From NCBI RefSeq assembly GCF_030268885.1, contig NZ_BSSA01000043.1, positions 1 through 49,269 of the forward strand: a stretch of 49,269 nucleotides of DNA. The letters are read 5' to 3'. Made by a program: the position numbers and the translations under genes. The notes under the pieces were generated by a model that saw nothing but the letters and a program-made list of their open reading frames with translations, was not told the DNA's origin and did not search any database. This DNA is from Kitasatospora phosalacinea. Lineage in GTDB: Bacteria; Actinomycetota; Actinomycetes; Streptomycetales; Streptomycetaceae. Of the stretch, positions 31,468-39,529 are shown one piece after another; position 1 is the first letter of the stretch, and each line of letters begins with the position of its first letter.

Positions 31468-32861
31468 CGCTGCTCCCCCTCGGTCTGCTTGCGGGCCGCG
31501 GTGCGCTCGGCCTCGATGGCCCGGCGCACCCGCACGAGGTAGGAGTTGCGGCCGCCGCCGAGGATCGCCTTGACGTCGCTGGTGGACATCCGGCGCCCGG
31601 CGCTCTCCATCAGCTCCGCGAGATCGCGGACCTTCGCGAGGTCTTCCGGGTCGAGCGGCCTCTCGGCGTCGCTGTTCCCGGCGGACGTTCCCGCAGCCTT
31701 CCGCGGGGCCTTCCCGGAGGGGGCCCCAGGAGCCTTCCCAGAGGGGCTCTGAGGGGCGTACTCCTCAATTCCCCCAAGGGTTTCGGGCTCTTCGGAGATC
31801 GCCCGCCAGGCGGCGTCCAGGGCGCTCGGAACGGTGTCCAGGTAGACGCTGTCGGAGACCTCGGAGAGGTCGTACGGGAGGACCGGGGGAAGGGTCAGCG
31901 TCGAGCCGTCCCCGTCCCCGTCCGCCCCGGCCGGGCCGAGCAGCTCCGCCAGGCCGCGGTCGATCGGGCTCAGCACCGGACGCGCCGCGTGCTCCCCGAC
32001 CCGGACCCGGGCCGCGTTGCGCTCGGCCAGCAGGTCCGCGGTCAGGCCCGGCACCGCGATCCCGTGGACGTACTCCCACGCGGTGCGCCAGGCGTCGTCC
32101 TCCGAGAGCCTGCCGTACGGGGCCGAGGAGATCAGACGCTCCATCACCTCGTACACCTGCGGCTGGTGCTGCTTGCGGGCCGCGCGGTGCGCGGCAATCG
32201 CGGCCTCCCGCGCCACCTCGGCCGCCTTCGCCGCGGCCTGCTCCTCCGCCAGGCGGCGGCGCTCGGCCCGGGAGGGGCGGTGGCTGGCGTGGGTCTGCAA
32301 GTCCGTCAGCCACACCGCCACCAGCGAGGAGAGGGCCAGCACCACCGCCACCCACGCGTGGGCGGGGTAGGTCTGCAGGCCGTGCGCCAGGTTGATCGCG
32401 GCGGCGACCGCACCGGCCACCCACGCACCCACCCGGTAGGTCGTCGACGGCTTGCCGGCCTTCTCGGCCGCCGAGCCCATCGCCACCAGCGCCCAGGCCG
32501 CGCCCTCCAGCATCGTGGCCAGCAGCGCCGCCAGCAGGACCTCGACCGACGCGTCCGACAGGGCGCCGACCTGGGAGATCACCGCCGGGATGATCGAGCA
32601 CGCCTGCACCAGGCGGACGAAGGCGCGGGCGGGGTTCTCGGTCACCCAGCCGGTGACCTTGCCGACCTTCGCCGCACGGGCGGCACGGCGCTTGGCCTTG
32701 CGGTCCTCCGCCTCCCGCCGCTCCGCGGCAGCCCGGCGGCGGGCCGCGTCCGCGTCCTTGCGGGCCTCCTCGGCCGCCGCCCGGCGGTCCTCCCGGTCCG
32801 CCTGACGCTCCGCCAGCTTGTCCTCGCGGCGCGCGGCCCGGTACTCGCTGACGTCGCTCAC
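31464..32861 (-). CDS. Four-pass membrane protein with coiled coils (DUF2637/Spd-like)
   Basis: 465 residues from the GTG at 32861, which overlaps the previous stop. Residues 1-70 are a highly charged coiled coil (ADREDRRAAAEEARKDADAA). About four membrane segments lie at ~80-190 (LVQACSIIPAVISQVGALSD, LLAALLATMLEGAAWALVAM, VGAWVAGAVAAAINLAHGL, AWVAVVLALSSLVAVWL). A second charged helix, a disordered region and a C-terminal winged-helix-like domain (AELMESAGRRMSTSDVKAIL) follow. The layout matches Spd-type or DUF2637 proteins of conjugative actinomycete plasmids; the C-terminal HTH hints at DNA contact. Confidence 0.7.
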   Translation of the reverse strand: MSDVSEYRAARREDKLAERQADREDRRAAAEEARKDADAARRRAAAERREAEDRKAKRRAARAAKVGKVTGWVTENPARAFVRLVQACSIIPAVISQVGALSDASVEVLLAALLATMLEGAAWALVAMGSAAEKAGKPSTTYRVGAWVAGAVAAAINLAHGLQTYPAHAWVAVVLALSSLVAVWLTDLQTHASHRPSRAERRRLAEEQAAAKAAEVAREAAIAAHRAARKQHQPQVYEVMERLISSAPYGRLSEDDAWRTAWEYVHGIAVPGLTADLLAERNAARVRVGEHAARPVLSPIDRGLAELLGPAGADGDGDGSTLTLPPVLPYDLSEVSDSVYLDTVPSALDAAWRAISEEPETLGGIEEYAPQSPSGKAPGAPSGKAPRKAAGTSAGNSDAERPLDPEDLAKVRDLAELMESAGRRMSTSDVKAILGGGRNSYLVRVRRAIEAERTAARKQTEGEQR

Positions 32862-33184
32862 CGCTGCTCACCCCCCCTCCGGGCCGTCTTCTGCATCGGG
32901 ATCCCGCCCCGGCGCCCCGCGGCAGTGCGCGGGCCCGCCCCGGGCGCGGGCTTCTTCTCGGTCGGCGAGCCGGACTTCGGCGCCGACGGCGGAGCCGTCT
33001 TGCCGTGCACCGGCGGGTGACCTGGCACCGCCCGCACCACCAGCACCGCGCCTACGACCACCAGCAGCAGCCGCGACAGGCCGTCCACCGGGGAGTAGAG
33101 CGCGAGGGCCAGGAGCAGCAGCGGCCAGCCGATCACCAGCCGGGCCTTGGCGTTCTCCAGCGCAGCGGCGGCGTAGGCGTTCAC
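32858..33184 (-). CDS. Small membrane protein (108 aa)
   Basis: The GTG at 33184 overlaps the sigma-like gene's stop. Two hydrophobic segments (ARLVIGWPLLLLALALYSPV, GLSRLLLVVVGAVLVVRAV) are followed by a long basic, Pro-rich tail (KTAPPSAPKSGSPTEKKPAP). Probably another spread-type protein acting with the larger membrane protein encoded next. Confidence 0.65.
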   Translation of the reverse strand: MNAYAAAALENAKARLVIGWPLLLLALALYSPVDGLSRLLLVVVGAVLVVRAVPGHPPVHGKTAPPSAPKSGSPTEKKPAPGAGPRTAAGRRGGIPMQKTARRGGEQR

Positions 33185-33660
33185 GCGGCCACCGCCAGCG
33201 CCATCAAGCCGTCGACCTGCGCGCCCAGCACCAGCGGCGTCGGGCCGGACGCGACGTCGGCCAGCAGCTCCGCCGCCACTAGGCGCACCACCGCGATCTC
33301 CTCGGCCGGGTCGGCGGACGGCAGCCGCCGGGCGATCCCGGTCGAGACCGTGTAGTTGACGCTGACCTCGGCGGAGGTGCCCCCGCGGTAGTGCGCGGCG
33401 ACTGCCTGGCGGGCCGTCAGGATCAGCAGGTCCGTCTCCGACTCGACCGCGAGACCGGCGGAGAGGTGGGTCCACAGGCGGAGGTAGGTCTCCTGCACCA
33501 AGTCCTCCGCCAGCTGCCGATCGCTGCGGCGCAGCCGCTCGCGGACGATCCCCTCGACCAGCCAGCGGTGCTCGGCGTACATGGCGCTGAACCGCTCGGC
33601 GGGGGTGGCGCTGAACTGCTCGACGACGGTGGATTCGGTGGGGACGGGCATGATGTCCAT
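33181..33660 (-). CDS. ECF sigma-like protein, first gene of the transfer operon
   Basis: 159 residues from the ATG at 33660 with GAGGAG. Region-2-like text (FSAMYAEHRWLVEGIVRERL, RRSDRQLAEDLVQETYLRLW) with the typical LVQETYLRLW is clear. A canonical region 4 is not, and the C-terminus is a hydrophobic helix (LGAQVDGLMALAVAA). It may be a sigma-derived regulator rather than a full sigma factor. It is divergent from the GntR repressor gene and sits behind four repressor-type operators, so it is probably made only when transfer is derepressed. Confidence 0.7.
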   Translation of the reverse strand: MDIMPVPTESTVVEQFSATPAERFSAMYAEHRWLVEGIVRERLRRSDRQLAEDLVQETYLRLWTHLSAGLAVESETDLLILTARQAVAAHYRGGTSAEVSVNYTVSTGIARRLPSADPAEEIAVVRLVAAELLADVASGPTPLVLGAQVDGLMALAVAA

Positions 33661-33695
33661 GGGTGCTGTCTCCTCGTCAGTACGGCTCCCGACCG

Positions 33696-33721
33696 GGCCC
33701 CGGCGGTGACGCGCCGGGGCC
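33696..33721 (-). promoter_or_regulatory. Leader hairpin of the transfer operon
   Basis: GGCCCCGGCG and CGCCGGGGCC form a 10-bp stem with a 6-nt loop between the operators and the first ATG (33660). A terminator-like leader could set a second level of control. Confidence 0.4.
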
Positions 33722-33802
33722 TCTCTGCATCCGGGCATGAGGCATAAGCCCAGGTAGCAGGCACAGAGGTGTCCAGGAAGGCTCCCTGAGGCCACCTATC
33801 GG

Positions 33803-33947
33803 ACTTCTCATGAGAAGTTTCGACGGGGAGAAACCTCTCATGAGAACTGACCCATCGTCAACCACTTCTCATGAGATGTCGTTGGCCAGGAAAGGCAGTT
33901 GATGAACCGTCACGCAGGCACGCCGAAGCTGACTTCTCATGAGAAGT
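33803..33947. promoter_or_regulatory. Four GntR-type operators (ACTTCTCATGAGAAGT)
   Basis: Palindromic copies lie at 33803-33818 (perfect), 33833-33848 (two outer mismatches), 33864-33879 (one) and 33932-33947 (perfect). Centre spacings are 30, 31 and 68 bases; the first two are close to three helical turns. They fill the gap between the divergent transfer operon and the GntR gene. The last overlaps the GntR promoter, fitting autoregulation plus repression of transfer. Confidence 0.85.
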
Positions 33948-33952
33948 TGCGG

Positions 33953-33965
33953 TACTGTGCTGCCA
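33953..33965 (+). promoter_or_regulatory. Probable leaderless promoter of the GntR gene
   Basis: A TACTGT -10-like hexamer (~33952-33957) lies about 7 bases before the ATG at 33965. There is no ribosome site, so transcription probably starts at or next to the ATG. The operator at 33932-33947 lies between -35 and -10. Confidence 0.5.
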
Positions 33966-34744
33966 TGACGAAGAGCCCCACAACCGCAGCGCGCGTGACC
34001 GATGTGGCCGCCGACCTGCGTCGCCGCATCGAAGACGGCGAGTTCGATGAGACCGGAGGCCGGCTTCCGTCGACCCGAAACCTCGTCGAGCACTACGGCC
34101 TCAGCGCACAAGCCATCGCCCGGGTGGTTGGACTGCTGAAGAGCGACGGTGTCGTGACGGCTCGCCAGGGAGCGGGCGTCTTCGTCCGCCGAGTCAGCCC
34201 GCTGACCTGGGAGCTGTCGGCCTTCGAGCGCGGCACTCGACGAGACGATGTCCTCACCGGCCTGGACGACTGGCAGGCGAGCGTAGTCCAACAAGGGCGG
34301 GAGCCGGAGCAACGGCTGATCAGCGTCACGGAAGCGCCCGGGGAAGTGCCGCCGCCTTCCGTGGCCCAGTGGCTGGGACTGGGAAGCGGCGAGCTGGCCG
34401 TGGCGCGACGCAGGCTCCGCCTGGTCGACGGCGAGCCCATGCAGATCGCCGACAGCTGGTTCCCCGCCTCGATCGCCATCGGCACACCACTGACAGAGCC
34501 GCGGGACGTCACGATGAACGGCGGCATCCTCGCAGCTATCGGCAGGCCTCAAACCCGCATCCGGGACGAGATCACATTCCGGATGCCGACGCTCGCTGAA
34601 ATCGATCGGCTGGAACTGCCAGTCGGCACGCCCGTCGCACAGCACGTGCGAATCGGGTTCGGCCCCGACAACACCCCGGTCCGCGTGATGGTGACCATCG
34701 CACCCGGTGATCTGAACGTGCTCGTCTACGAGATGGAGGTCTGA
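33965..34744 (+). CDS. GntR/HutC-family repressor (KorSA/TraR-like)
   Basis: 259 residues. The N-terminal GntR winged helix reads RVTDVAADLRRRIEDGEFDE, GGRLPSTRNLVEHYGLSAQA, LLKSDGVVTARQGAGVFVR (residues ~8-76). The C-terminal UTRA-type effector domain spans ~80-255 (LGLGSGELAVARRRLRLVDG, MQIADSWFPASIAI). In streptomycete plasmids such repressors (KorA, KorSA, TraR) silence tra genes whose uncontrolled expression is toxic (established). Four matching palindromes upstream support the same role here. The stop overlaps the GNAT gene start. Confidence 0.88.
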   Translation: MTKSPTTAARVTDVAADLRRRIEDGEFDETGGRLPSTRNLVEHYGLSAQAIARVVGLLKSDGVVTARQGAGVFVRRVSPLTWELSAFERGTRRDDVLTGLDDWQASVVQQGREPEQRLISVTEAPGEVPPPSVAQWLGLGSGELAVARRRLRLVDGEPMQIADSWFPASIAIGTPLTEPRDVTMNGGILAAIGRPQTRIRDEITFRMPTLAEIDRLELPVGTPVAQHVRIGFGPDNTPVRVMVTIAPGDLNVLVYEMEV

Positions 34745-35574
34745 TGAACACCGACCAATACCAGGTCCGCCGGGCTACGCCCGATGACGTACCGACTCTG
34801 ATGGAGATGCGGGCGGAGGCGGAACAGTGGCTCGCCGAGATGGGAGTGGACCAGTGGTCCGACCCGGACCTCGGTGAACGGGCTGTACAGGGGTGGCTGG
34901 AGAAGATCAATCGGGGGCGAACCTGGGTGGTCACCCGCTCCGGCCGCATCGCCGCGACGATCAGCCGCGATCGGGCCGACACCGATTTCTGGCGGGAGGA
35001 GGACGTCCTGCACGACGCCTTCTACGTCTACAAGTTGATCGTGGCTCGCTCCGAAGCGGGTACGCACCTCGGCGCGCGGCTCCTCGACTGGGCCTCGGTG
35101 ATCGCGGCCGCAGAGGGCAAGAGCTGGGTGCGACTGGACGTGTGGCGCAACAACAAGGGCCTGCAAAAGTACTACGAGAAACAGGGCTTCAGCCACGTCC
35201 GCACCGAGGCTCCCTCCCACCGTCTCAGCGGATGGCTGGGCCAGCGTCCGGCTGGGACCGTACTGCACCCCGACCTGCTGCTCCCGACCATCCACGTCCC
35301 GCTGCCGAGCAACCTCGGCACGGAACTTGCCGCGATCCGGGCCGAAACTACGGCGCTGGCATCGAGGGTGGCACAGCTCCGGACTGCGCTTGACGCTACG
35401 TCGACTCCGGAAACGGGAACTGCGCGATGGACCTACGACCAGACGCAGGAGCATCTGTTCGCTCTCGACTGCAGCGTGCAGAGCGCAATCCGGGCCATCA
35501 CCGACGTGGAGACCGAGGCGCAGAAGCTGCCTGAGCCGACCGACTTGGCCTGGGCCTCCGCGCCCCGGCAGTAG
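34744..35574 (+). CDS. GNAT N-acetyltransferase with C-terminal helical extension
   Basis: 276 residues, the ATG overlapping the GntR stop. The GNAT fold spans ~1-165: YQVRRATPDDVPTLMEMRAE, the acetyl-CoA loop region YVYKLIVARSEAGTHLGARL, WVRLDVWRNNKGLQKYYEKQ and GFSHVRTE. The additional ~100 residues form helices (SNLGTELAAIRAETTALASR). The substrate is unknown. Co-expression with the transfer repressor suggests a regulatory or resistance side function. A strong hairpin follows. Confidence 0.85.
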   Translation: MNTDQYQVRRATPDDVPTLMEMRAEAEQWLAEMGVDQWSDPDLGERAVQGWLEKINRGRTWVVTRSGRIAATISRDRADTDFWREEDVLHDAFYVYKLIVARSEAGTHLGARLLDWASVIAAAEGKSWVRLDVWRNNKGLQKYYEKQGFSHVRTEAPSHRLSGWLGQRPAGTVLHPDLLLPTIHVPLPSNLGTELAAIRAETTALASRVAQLRTALDATSTPETGTARWTYDQTQEHLFALDCSVQSAIRAITDVETEAQKLPEPTDLAWASAPRQ

Positions 35575-35589
35575 TGTCCCCAGAACGGT

Positions 35590-35621
35590 GGAAGCCCGCC
35601 CCTGGCCGGGGGCGGGCTTCC
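35590..35621 (+). terminator. Terminator of the GntR-GNAT unit
   Basis: GGAAGCCCGCCCC and GGGGCGGGCTTCC make a perfect 13-bp stem with a 6-nt loop, 15 bases after the GNAT stop. Confidence 0.8.
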
Positions 35622-35686
35622 GGAAGCTGCCGAGCGCTAACTCGGCGAACGAGCTGACCGACTGCGAGATCGGAGGTGCGCTCATC

Positions 35687-35953
35687 TTGAGCGTACGAGA
35701 GAAGACCCCGTACACGCGAGAGCGTGTGCCCAACACCACGCCCCGAATGCACGTCCGGGTGAATCCGGCGGCGCGGGAACTGGCGATCAAAGTTCCCGCG
35801 GTGCGGGAGCTGGTGGCCGCGCGGGCGGTCAGCAAGCTCTGTCCCCAGGCCGGGTCCGGCAGGTTCGGCGCCGTCGCGGACCTCTGCCCCATCTCCGCCG
35901 TCCAGGCCGGGCTGCTCGCGTCGAGCTGCGCCGGATCGGCGGTGGCAGCGTGA
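35687..35953 (+). CDS. Small hypothetical protein before the rep gene (88 aa)
   Basis: TTG at 35687 with GGAGG 10 bases upstream. The stop overlaps the GTG of the rep gene (GTGA), so the two are probably translated together. The basic N-terminus (REKTPYTRERVPNTTPRMHV) and the ELAIKVPAVRELVAARAVSK stretch could bind nucleic acid. Function unknown, perhaps copy control of the rep gene. Confidence 0.55.
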   Translation: MSVREKTPYTRERVPNTTPRMHVRVNPAARELAIKVPAVRELVAARAVSKLCPQAGSGRFGAVADLCPISAVQAGLLASSCAGSAVAA

Positions 35954-37128
35954 GCAAGTCCGCCACGTCGTTCGGCGATACCGCGTTTCTCCGAGGGTGG
36001 GAGCCGCCCGAGGAGGTGCTGCTCCAGCGAGCGGTCATCGAGACGGCCGGACTCCAGCCGGAGGATCTGGGTGTACTGGCCGCGCTTCTGCTGATGAACC
36101 CGGGCCAGCCAGCTGATGCGAAGACGCTGGCGGCGCAGCTGCGGGCGATGGGCTGGAAGATGAGCCTGGACCGGTTCGAGGTGATCGCCAAGCGGCTCAC
36201 GAAGGCCGGCCACTTGAGTCGGGAGTCCCTCTACGACCCGAAGACGAAGCGCCCGAAGTGGGTCATCTACGTCTACCGCAACCCGGCCAACAACCGTCCC
36301 TACGTCGCCGAGGGCATCGAGACATCGTCGCAGGTCAGGGGCGAAATCGGGGAAAACCCGAGTCCGGAGCCCGGGGCGTCCGACGGACTCGGGGAAAACC
36401 CGATTTCGCCTGGTCAGAGCGAAATCGGGGAAAACCCGAGTTCGGGGAAAACCCGAGTCCGGAACGAGGACGTTTCCGCAGGTCAGAGCCGAAATCGGGT
36501 TTTCCCCGAGTCCGCGTCCAACCCCCCACACCCCCCGGGGGAGGTAGGAACTACCTCCTCCCCCTACCCCCTCAGGCGTCACTCGCGTGACGCGGCGGCT
36601 GCGCCGGGGGAGGCCGGTGCCGCGGTGCCCGCCGAGGCCGTCGTCGAGCTGCCCGCGGTGGACCCGGAGCGGTTCCAGGAGGCGGTGCAGTTCCTGATGC
36701 GGCTGCCGGGCAAGTGGGCGGTGGGCCGGTTGAAGGCGCGGGGCCTGGCGCCGGAGCTGGTGCGGGCGTGCGACGACACCGGTTGGGAGCTGGACGTGTC
36801 GCTGCGGGCGTGGCTGACCCGCGCGGAGGAGGGCAAGGCCGCCCCGCGGGTGCACGGCACGGTGCTGGAGTTCCGGGTCAAGAACCTGGAGCTGCGCGAG
36901 GCGGTGTTCGCGAGCGAGGAGAGCGCCGAGGGTGAGCGCGAGGCGGCCCTTCCCGCCCGGCCCCGTACGCCGGAGCGGCCCCGTGTGCCGGAGTGGTGCG
37001 GCGAGTGCAACGACGGCCGGGAGCCGATGAGCCTGATGATGCGCACCATCGCCGACCCGGACATCGAGAGCGACCAGATCCTGCCCTGCCCGAAGTGCCA
37101 CCCCTCGCGGGTGCGCTCCGGACGCTGA
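35950..37128 (+). CDS. Replication initiator-like protein with internal iterons (Rep1-like)
   Basis: 392 residues. The N-terminal winged-helix domain (~1-120) reads LLQRAVIETAGLQPEDLGVL, LAAQLRAMGWKMSLDRFEVI, AKRLTKAGHLSRESLYDP. The linker (~130-190) has repeated GENP words encoded by five iterons. A second helical domain follows (RFQEAVQFLMRLPGKWAVGR, LKARGLAPELVRACDDTGW). A C-terminal zinc-finger-like part has WCGECNDGREP and LPCPKCHPSR. A DnaB-like helicase gene comes next, the order of rep1-rep2 in pSLA2-type plasmids, where the origin iterons lie inside rep1 (established). I infer that this is the replicon's initiator and origin. Confidence 0.75.
   Translation: MSKSATSFGDTAFLRGWEPPEEVLLQRAVIETAGLQPEDLGVLAALLLMNPGQPADAKTLAAQLRAMGWKMSLDRFEVIAKRLTKAGHLSRESLYDPKTKRPKWVIYVYRNPANNRPYVAEGIETSSQVRGEIGENPSPEPGASDGLGENPISPGQSEIGENPSSGKTRVRNEDVSAGQSRNRVFPESASNPPHPPGEVGTTSSPYPLRRHSRDAAAAPGEAGAAVPAEAVVELPAVDPERFQEAVQFLMRLPGKWAVGRLKARGLAPELVRACDDTGWELDVSLRAWLTRAEEGKAAPRVHGTVLEFRVKNLELREAVFASEESAEGEREAALPARPRTPERPRVPEWCGECNDGREPMSLMMRTIADPDIESDQILPCPKCHPSRVRSGR
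36347..36509. repeat. Five 15-bp iterons in the rep gene (candidate origin)
   Basis: TCGGGGAAAACCCGA occurs at 36347-36361, 36389-36403, 36425-36439 and 36442-36456, and inverted at 36495-36509. Three copies extend leftwards with CGAAA, and GGTCAG precedes several. The arms TCGGG/CCCGA flank an A-tract. This density within 163 bases of a rep gene is typical of a plasmid replication origin. Confidence 0.8.
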
Positions 37129-37207
37129 AGTCCCACCGAAACGCAGCGCGGCGGCCGGGAGCCCCTGGAAAGGCCCGGCCGCCGCAGACCCCGCTAGGAG
37201 CCTGATC

Positions 37208-38686
37208 ATGACTATCCCCCAGCAGCAGACCGATCTCAACCAGCCTCCCGCCCCCGACGACCTGGACGTGCCCGAGGACCCGTACGAGGACCAGGAGCCC
37301 GGTGCGGGCAGGCGCTCCCGTGCCGACCGCCCCGGCCGCGGGCGCGATGCGGCGGTGGCCGGCATCGAGATGGTGCCGCCGCACGACCTGGCCGCCGAGA
37401 AGGCCACCCTTGGCGGGATGCTCCTGTCCAAGGACGCCATCGGCGACGTCATCGGCGTCCTGCAGCCCGGTGACTACTACCGGCCCGCCCACCAGCTCAT
37501 CCACGACGCGATCCTGACCCTGTTCGCCAAGGGCGAGCCGGCCGACGCCATCACCGTCGCGGGCGAGCTCACCCGCCGCGGCCACCTCCAGCGGGCCGGA
37601 GGCGCCGACTACCTGCACACCTGCGCGGGCGCCGCGGTGGGCGCCAGCGCCGAGTACTACGCCGAGATCGTCCACGAGCGGGCCGTCTTCCGCCGCCTGG
37701 CCGAGTCCGGCACCCGCATTGCCGGCCTCGGCTTCGCGGGCAAGGGCGACGTGCACGAGGTCGTCGACGCCGCCCAGTCCGAACTCTTCGGCGTCCTGGG
37801 CCGCGACTCCTCCACCGAGGTTCGCCCGCTGGGCGCCACCGCCGAGTCCCTCGCCGACCGCATCGAGGCCCGCAAGCACGCCAAGGGCGGCCTGCAAGGC
37901 ATCTCCACCGGCTTCAGGGACCTCGACGCCGTCACCGGCGGCCTGCGCCCCGGGCAGTTCGTGATCATCGCCGCCAGGCCCGCCCTTGGGAAATCCACGC
38001 TCGCCGTGGACTTCGCCCGCACCTGCTCGATCGACAACAAGATCCCCTCGGTCCTGTTCTCGCTGGAGATGAGCCGCGAGGAGATCGAGGAGCGGATCAT
38101 GTCCGCCCACGCCCGCATCTCCCACCAGCACATCAAGACCGGCGACATGAGCGACGACGACTGGGCCCGCTTCGCCCGCTACTACGACGACTACGCCGCC
38201 GCCCCTCTGTTCATCGACGACAGCGAGCACCTGACCGTCATGGACGTGGCGGCCAAGGCCCGCCGCCTCAAGCAGCAGCACGACATCGGCTTGATCGTCA
38301 TCGACTACATCCAGCTGATGAAGTCCGGCACCCGCAACCCCGAGAGCCGCCAGCAGGAGGTCTCCGACATCTCCCGCAGCCTCAAGCTTCTCGCCAAGCA
38401 GCTCAAGGTCCCCGTCGTCGGCCTCTCCCAGCTCAACCGCGGACCCGAGCAGCGCACCGACAAGAAGCCGCTGGTCTCCGACCTGCGCGAGTCCGGCTCC
38501 CTGGAGCAGGACGCCGACATCGTCATCCTGCTGCACCGCGAGGACGCCTACGAGAAGACCTCCCCCCGTTCCGGCGAGGCCGACCTGATCGTCGCCAAGC
38601 ACCGGGGCGGCCCCACCTGCACCATCACCGTGGCCTTCCAGGGCCACTACTCCCGCTTCGTCGACATGACCCGCGACGTCACCTGA
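37208..38686 (+). CDS. DnaB-like replicative helicase (Rep2-like)
   Basis: 492 residues. The DnaB N-terminal domain starts at ~55 (PHDLAAEKATLGGMLLSKDA, HQLIHDAILTLFAKGEPADA). The RecA-like motor has LQGISTGFRDLDAVTGGLRP, Walker A ARPALGKST (~259), FSLEMSREEIEERIMSA, Walker B IGLIVIDYIQLMK and SQLNRGPEQR. The arginine-finger region is DLRESGSLEQDADIVILLHR. It is complete and probably hexameric, unwinding DNA at the fork started at the upstream iterons. An unusual disordered acidic N-terminus (~50 residues) precedes the domain. Confidence 0.93.
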   Translation: MTIPQQQTDLNQPPAPDDLDVPEDPYEDQEPGAGRRSRADRPGRGRDAAVAGIEMVPPHDLAAEKATLGGMLLSKDAIGDVIGVLQPGDYYRPAHQLIHDAILTLFAKGEPADAITVAGELTRRGHLQRAGGADYLHTCAGAAVGASAEYYAEIVHERAVFRRLAESGTRIAGLGFAGKGDVHEVVDAAQSELFGVLGRDSSTEVRPLGATAESLADRIEARKHAKGGLQGISTGFRDLDAVTGGLRPGQFVIIAARPALGKSTLAVDFARTCSIDNKIPSVLFSLEMSREEIEERIMSAHARISHQHIKTGDMSDDDWARFARYYDDYAAAPLFIDDSEHLTVMDVAAKARRLKQQHDIGLIVIDYIQLMKSGTRNPESRQQEVSDISRSLKLLAKQLKVPVVGLSQLNRGPEQRTDKKPLVSDLRESGSLEQDADIVILLHREDAYEKTSPRSGEADLIVAKHRGGPTCTITVAFQGHYSRFVDMTRDVT

Positions 38687-38704
38687 CCGCCCACTGCCCC
38701 GAGA

Positions 38705-38722
38705 AGGGCCCTGGTGGGCCCT
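38705..38722 (+). terminator. Short hairpin after the helicase gene
   Basis: AGGGCCC and GGGCCCT with a TGGT loop, 18 bases after the stop. A further G/C-rich imperfect stem follows to ~38760. Confidence 0.5.
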
Positions 38723-38905
38723 CAGGGCGCCTGGAATTCGCCGGGTGCCCTTGGGGGCGGGCGGGGTCGAGATCGCGCCGTAGAAGCGATCACAGCCCTT
38801 CGTCCCCCGGCGTGCCCGTCGTGTTGCGCCCGCCGCCGCCATCGCCCCGCCACAGGGGCTCTGACGTGCTGTTTTGACCACCAGTCACATCGAATGGAGA
38901 TCACC

Positions 38906-39454
38906 ATGGGGGAGATCGACGAAGGCCTGGAGCGGGCGGAGCGCACCCGGCCGATCCCGCAGTCCGTTCCGGCCCGGCTGCGCCACCTGCTGCGCGGCGC
39001 GAAGGGCAGCACCAAGCAGCTCGCCGCCGAGCTGGGCGTTTCGCAACGCACGGTGCAGCGCTGGCTGAAGGGCGGCTCGTCCCCGAGGCCGGCCGCGGCC
39101 GCGGACATCGAGGCGCGGGTGCGGGCGAGCTGGCAGCCGCGGGTGCGGGCCCGGGTGCGCCGCGAGGCCGAGACGGCGGGCTTCATGCTGCACATCCAGG
39201 CCCGCTTCGGGTACACCGCGGCGGGCGGGTCGACGGACGACCCGCGCGAGCGGCTGATCACTCAGCACATGCCCGGCGAGGTGGCCCGGCGCCTGTACGC
39301 AGCCCGGGACGCCGGGGCGAGCGAGTCCACCCAGCAGCGCATCCTCGCTGACGGCCTGCGCGAACAGTACTTCCAGGACCGCGGCCGCCGCGCCGACGGC
39401 CTGGACGTGGTGCTGGAGGATATCGGCTGGATGGACCTCGATGTCGGTGTCTGA
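38906..39454 (+). CDS. tpg: Telomere terminal protein, Tpg-like
   Basis: 182 residues from the ATG at 38906 with GGAGA 6 bases upstream. The layout matches streptomycete Tpg (~185 residues): an N-terminal IDEGLERAERTRPIPQS, an HTH-like STKQLAAELGVSQRTVQRWL (~35-55), the basic WQPRVRARVRREAETAG, the GYTAAGGSTDDPRERLITQH block and a C-terminal LREQYFQDRGRRADGLDVV. Tpg is covalently attached to the 5' ends of linear replicons and primes the last Okazaki gap. The telomere-like right end of this window supports the call. The usual neighbour gene tap is not in the window. Confidence 0.88.
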   Translation: MGEIDEGLERAERTRPIPQSVPARLRHLLRGAKGSTKQLAAELGVSQRTVQRWLKGGSSPRPAAAADIEARVRASWQPRVRARVRREAETAGFMLHIQARFGYTAAGGSTDDPRERLITQHMPGEVARRLYAARDAGASESTQQRILADGLREQYFQDRGRRADGLDVVLEDIGWMDLDVGV

Positions 39455-39498
39455 CCGGCCGTGGGGCACGCGCCTGCCGTCGGGTGCCCGGCATACAG

Positions 39499-39529
39499 CG
39501 AGGGGCACACCCGTCGGGTGTGCCCCTCG
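39499..39529 (+). terminator. Terminator of tpg
   Basis: CGAGGGGCACACCC and GGGTGTGCCCCTCG make a perfect 14-bp stem with a GTC loop, 44 bases after the tpg stop. Confidence 0.8.

Noticed and set aside
34726..37452. 908-residue minus-strand frame across GNAT, rep and helicase genes
   Set aside because: Antisense shadow without family motifs, passing through iterons and terminators.
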